From NCBI GenBank assembly GCA_001564205.1, contig LKMY01000103.1, positions 1-6,363 on the forward strand: DNA of 6,363 bases, written 5' to 3'. A model generated the notes under the pieces. That model was given only the letters and a program-made list of their open reading frames with translations, searched no databases and was not told the DNA's origin. The stretch is from Nanohaloarchaea archaeon PL-Br10_U2g5. GTDB taxonomy: Archaea; Halobacteriota; Halobacteria; Halobacteriales; Haloferacaceae. Made by a program: the position numbers and the translations under genes. Of the stretch, positions 4,635-6,363 are shown piece by piece; the stretch's first letter is position 1, and each line of letters starts with the position of its first letter.

Positions 4635-6041
4635 TCACTCCCGTGACGGGTCGTCCGCCGCCTCACCGCTACCGCGAGCGGCCATCATCCGCGCGGCGCG
4701 GTCGGCCCAGCCGGAGTATCGGAATCCAAGGGCGACGACGAGCGCCATCCAACCGTACGCGAGGAAGACGCCGACGTACGCACCTGCTGGACCGAACCCC
4801 GCTGTCCGTCCGAGCAGCCACGAGACGCCGAGGAAGAAACCGAACATCCCGGATACGCGGGCCACGAGCGGGATCCGCGTCTCGCTGGCCCCCTGCAGCG
4901 AGCCGGAGAGCGCCGAGAAACAGACGAGTGCGGCGCCGGCAACCCCGTACACGCGAGCGAAGTCGATCGCGTACGCCGTCGTCGCCGCATCGTCGGTGAA
5001 CAGCGGCACGAGCCGGGGAGCGAGAACGACGAGGCCGACTCCGATCGCGCCGACAGTGAGCACGCCAAGTCCCGCGACGGCCCACCCGTTGAACCGCGCC
5101 TCGTCCGGGTCGCCGGCGCCGAGCGACTGCCCGACGAGGATCGAGGCGGCGACGTTGTAGCCGCGAGAGAGCGGCCCGGTCACCTGCTGGTACACCCGTC
5201 GCCCGATCTGGAAGCCGGCGTTGACCGCCTCACCGAAGCCGAGTAAAAGCGCGTTGAACGGGAACTCCGCGAGCTCCGAGCCGAAGCCCTCGACCACTCG
5301 CGGAGCGCTTACACGGAGGAGCTGCTTGGCGATCGTTAGATCTCGCGGGCGAGCGAACTCCGCTGCCGTCCAGGAACCCCAGATGGCGAAGCAGAGCAAC
5401 CCCGCGGTGAGCACGTTGGCGGCGGCGGTCGCGAGGCCGACGCCGACGATCTCCAGCCGCGGGAAGCCGAACAGCCCGAGCCCGAGCACCACCGATCCCG
5501 CGATGTTGAGGGAGTTCGCGGCGACGTTGACGTACATCGGCGTGCGGGTGTCTCCCGTCCCCTGTAGCGCTCTCGCGCCGACGAGTGCAACGTGACGCGC
5601 GGGAGCGGTCGCGAAGATGATCGCGAGGTACGTCGAGCCGAGTGCGACGACCGCCGGCGGGGTTTCCTGGCCGACGAGACGTCCGAACACGTCGATCGCG
5701 TACTCGCCGAGAAAGAGGCCGAACAGCACGAACGGGACGCCGGTGAGCAGCCCGATGAGAAGCGCCTGCGTCACCGCCTCATCGCGGGTGTCGGTCGCAC
5801 CCGCGCCCGTGTCCTGCGAGGAGAGCGCGATCGCGCCGCCGCCGAGTCCGAGCCCGATGCGGAGCGGAAACCGGGCGTACAGATCGGCGAGTCCGATCGC
5901 GACGACCGCCGCCGGCGAAAACAGTGCGGTGACGAGGATGTCCGTCGTCCGCATCGCGGTGCGGAACGTCTGCTCGGCCATGACGGGCCACGCGAGTGCA
6001 AACACGCGCTTCCAGACGCGCCGCAGCCGCGGGAAGTCCAT
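4635..6041 (-). CDS. MATE family multidrug/cation-coupled efflux transporter
   Basis: A 468-residue protein of the usual MATE length (about 450-480), with hydrophobic segments consistent with twelve membrane helices in two homologous halves. MATE proteins export drugs or metabolites in exchange for Na+ or H+ across the cytoplasmic membrane. Each half shows the family's loop motif: ALQGTGDTRTP (158-168) and SLQGASETRIP (381-391). The motif ASILVGQSLGAGDPDEAR (299-316) is also characteristic. An acidic residue in the first helix region (D34) lies where cation-coupling Asp residues occur in this family. The substrate cannot be read from the sequence. ATG 6041 begins the natural N-terminus. GGAGTGA ends 3 bases before it, a plausible Shine-Dalgarno site, which is unusual in this window. 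The short acidic tail (455-468) is hydrophilic. The gene is divergent from a gamma-glutamylcyclotransferase-like gene across 134 bases. Confidence 0.95.
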   Translation of the reverse strand: MDFPRLRRVWKRVFALAWPVMAEQTFRTAMRTTDILVTALFSPAAVVAIGLADLYARFPLRIGLGLGGGAIALSSQDTGAGATDTRDEAVTQALLIGLLTGVPFVLFGLFLGEYAIDVFGRLVGQETPPAVVALGSTYLAIIFATAPARHVALVGARALQGTGDTRTPMYVNVAANSLNIAGSVVLGLGLFGFPRLEIVGVGLATAAANVLTAGLLCFAIWGSWTAAEFARPRDLTIAKQLLRVSAPRVVEGFGSELAEFPFNALLLGFGEAVNAGFQIGRRVYQQVTGPLSRGYNVAASILVGQSLGAGDPDEARFNGWAVAGLGVLTVGAIGVGLVVLAPRLVPLFTDDAATTAYAIDFARVYGVAGAALVCFSALSGSLQGASETRIPLVARVSGMFGFFLGVSWLLGRTAGFGPAGAYVGVFLAYGWMALVVALGFRYSGWADRAARMMAARGSGEAADDPSRE

Positions 6042-6054
6042 GCGTCACTCCGGA

Positions 6055-6092
6055 CGGCCGGCCGGGGGTTTTAGCTATCGAAGCCGGCCGGC
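6055..6092. repeat. Pair of GC palindromes flanking the MATE core promoter
   Basis: CGGCCGGCCG (6055-6064) and GCCGGCCGGC (6083-6092) are each perfect 10-base palindromes sharing the 9-mer GCCGGCCGG (starts at 6057 and 6083, 26 bases apart). They lie either side of the AT-rich patch that looks like the MATE TATA box. They could be operators, but the background is very GC-rich, so chance is a real possibility. Confidence 0.3.
6069..6076 (-). promoter_or_regulatory. TATA-like element of the MATE gene
   Basis: The minus strand reads GCTAAAAC, the AT-rich patch in the MATE side of the divergent gap, centred about 31 bases before ATG 6041. The predicted transcript start is near 6047, which would fall inside the GGAGTGA motif and make the leader too short to use it fully. 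Either the true start is somewhat further upstream or that motif is not used. Confidence 0.4.
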
Positions 6093-6143
6093 TCCGCCGG
6101 AACGCATCCGCGAGAGCGAGCTGTGAGTGGCCGTTTCCCCCGA

Positions 6144-6154
6144 ACGTTAAAACG
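6144..6154 (+). promoter_or_regulatory. TATA box of the gamma-glutamylcyclotransferase-like gene
   Basis: The sequence ACGTTAAAACG stands out in a GC-rich gap, with TTAAAA centred about 27 bases before ATG 6176, and CCCCCGAA upstream in the position of a TFB-recognition element. This predicts a leaderless transcript starting at the ATG. No Shine-Dalgarno motif is present. Confidence 0.6.
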
Positions 6155-6175
6155 CGTGACCGACCCACACGGCGT

Positions 6176-6363
6176 ATGGACGTGTTCGTGTACGGAACGC
6201 TCACCGAACCGGACCGGGTCGCCGGAGTGATCGACTCGTTCGTGTTCGTCGGGTCGGCGACGCTGACCGGACTCCAACTGGTCGAAGGGCGGTATCCGAC
6301 GCTCGCACCGGGAGGCGAGACTGCCGGCCGGCTGCTCCGCACCGACGAGACGGCCGCCCTCGA
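6176..6363 (+). CDS. Gamma-glutamylcyclotransferase-like (AIG2/GGCT fold) protein, N-terminal part
   Basis: ATG 6176 opens a frame that remains open to the window edge, giving 62 complete codons; the rest lies outside. The start MDVFVYGTL carries the FVYGTL motif (4-9), the substrate-binding signature of the GGCT/AIG2-like family (YGSL in many members). GRYPTLAPGGETAGRLLRTD (38-57) matches the family's beta-barrel pattern of a Pro-containing strand and a conserved Gly before the middle strands. Family members cyclise gamma-glutamyl amides to release 5-oxoproline, but many remain uncharacterised. The catalytic Glu would be downstream of the edge, so activity cannot be judged. The leaderless TATA spacing supports this start. 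It is divergent from the MATE gene. Confidence 0.85.
   Translation, partial: MDVFVYGTLTEPDRVAGVIDSFVFVGSATLTGLQLVEGRYPTLAPGGETAGRLLRTDETAAL

Noticed and set aside
1..6363. CRISPR arrays, tRNA or rRNA genes, insertion sequences, integrase or toxin-antitoxin pairs
   Set aside because: No spaced repeats, no cloverleaf-like or rRNA segments, no transposase motifs or terminal repeats were seen on reading; the minus strand from 371 to 6041 is almost fully occupied by housekeeping-type genes.

Overview
The window looks like chromosomal DNA of a haloarchaeon (class Halobacteria; genus not determinable from this stretch). The reasons are high GC, a marked GC bias at third codon positions, acidic Asp/Glu-rich soluble proteins, and AT-rich TATA-like boxes centred about 25 bases before several ATG codons with little or no leader and mostly no Shine-Dalgarno motif. 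This last pattern is typical of haloarchaeal leaderless transcription.

Layout: positions 1-330 carry the C-terminal end of a plus-strand protein with an Ig-like/carboxypeptidase-regulatory-like beta domain. From 371 to 6041 every gene is on the minus strand. Read in their own direction (right to left) they are: a MATE-family efflux transporter (6041-4635), a SpoIIM-family multi-spanning membrane protein with a long extra N-terminal membrane region (4587-3079), two Hsp20 small heat-shock proteins (3005-2484 and 2384-1953), a canonical protein-L-isoaspartate O-methyltransferase (PIMT, 1844-1215) and a divergent PIMT-family paralogue (1144-371). At 6176 a plus-strand gamma-glutamylcyclotransferase-like gene begins, divergent from the MATE gene, and runs off the right edge.

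Functionally, the centre (371-3005) is a protein-maintenance neighbourhood. Two sHsps would hold unfolding proteins, and at least one PIMT would start repair of isoaspartyl damage. Most genes appear to have their own core promoter in the short upstream gap, so this is a co-oriented cluster rather than a clear single operon. The MATE exporter and the SpoIIM membrane protein have no evident mechanistic link to it. No intergenic stretch exceeds about 135 bases. I see no tRNA, rRNA, CRISPR array, insertion sequence or integrase.

Nothing here is clearly a new system. The most interesting points are the canonical plus divergent PIMT pair next to two structurally different sHsps, the acidic loop expansion in one sHsp, a Glu-His tandem repeat in the other, and an imperfect inverted repeat next to an hsp20 TATA box.
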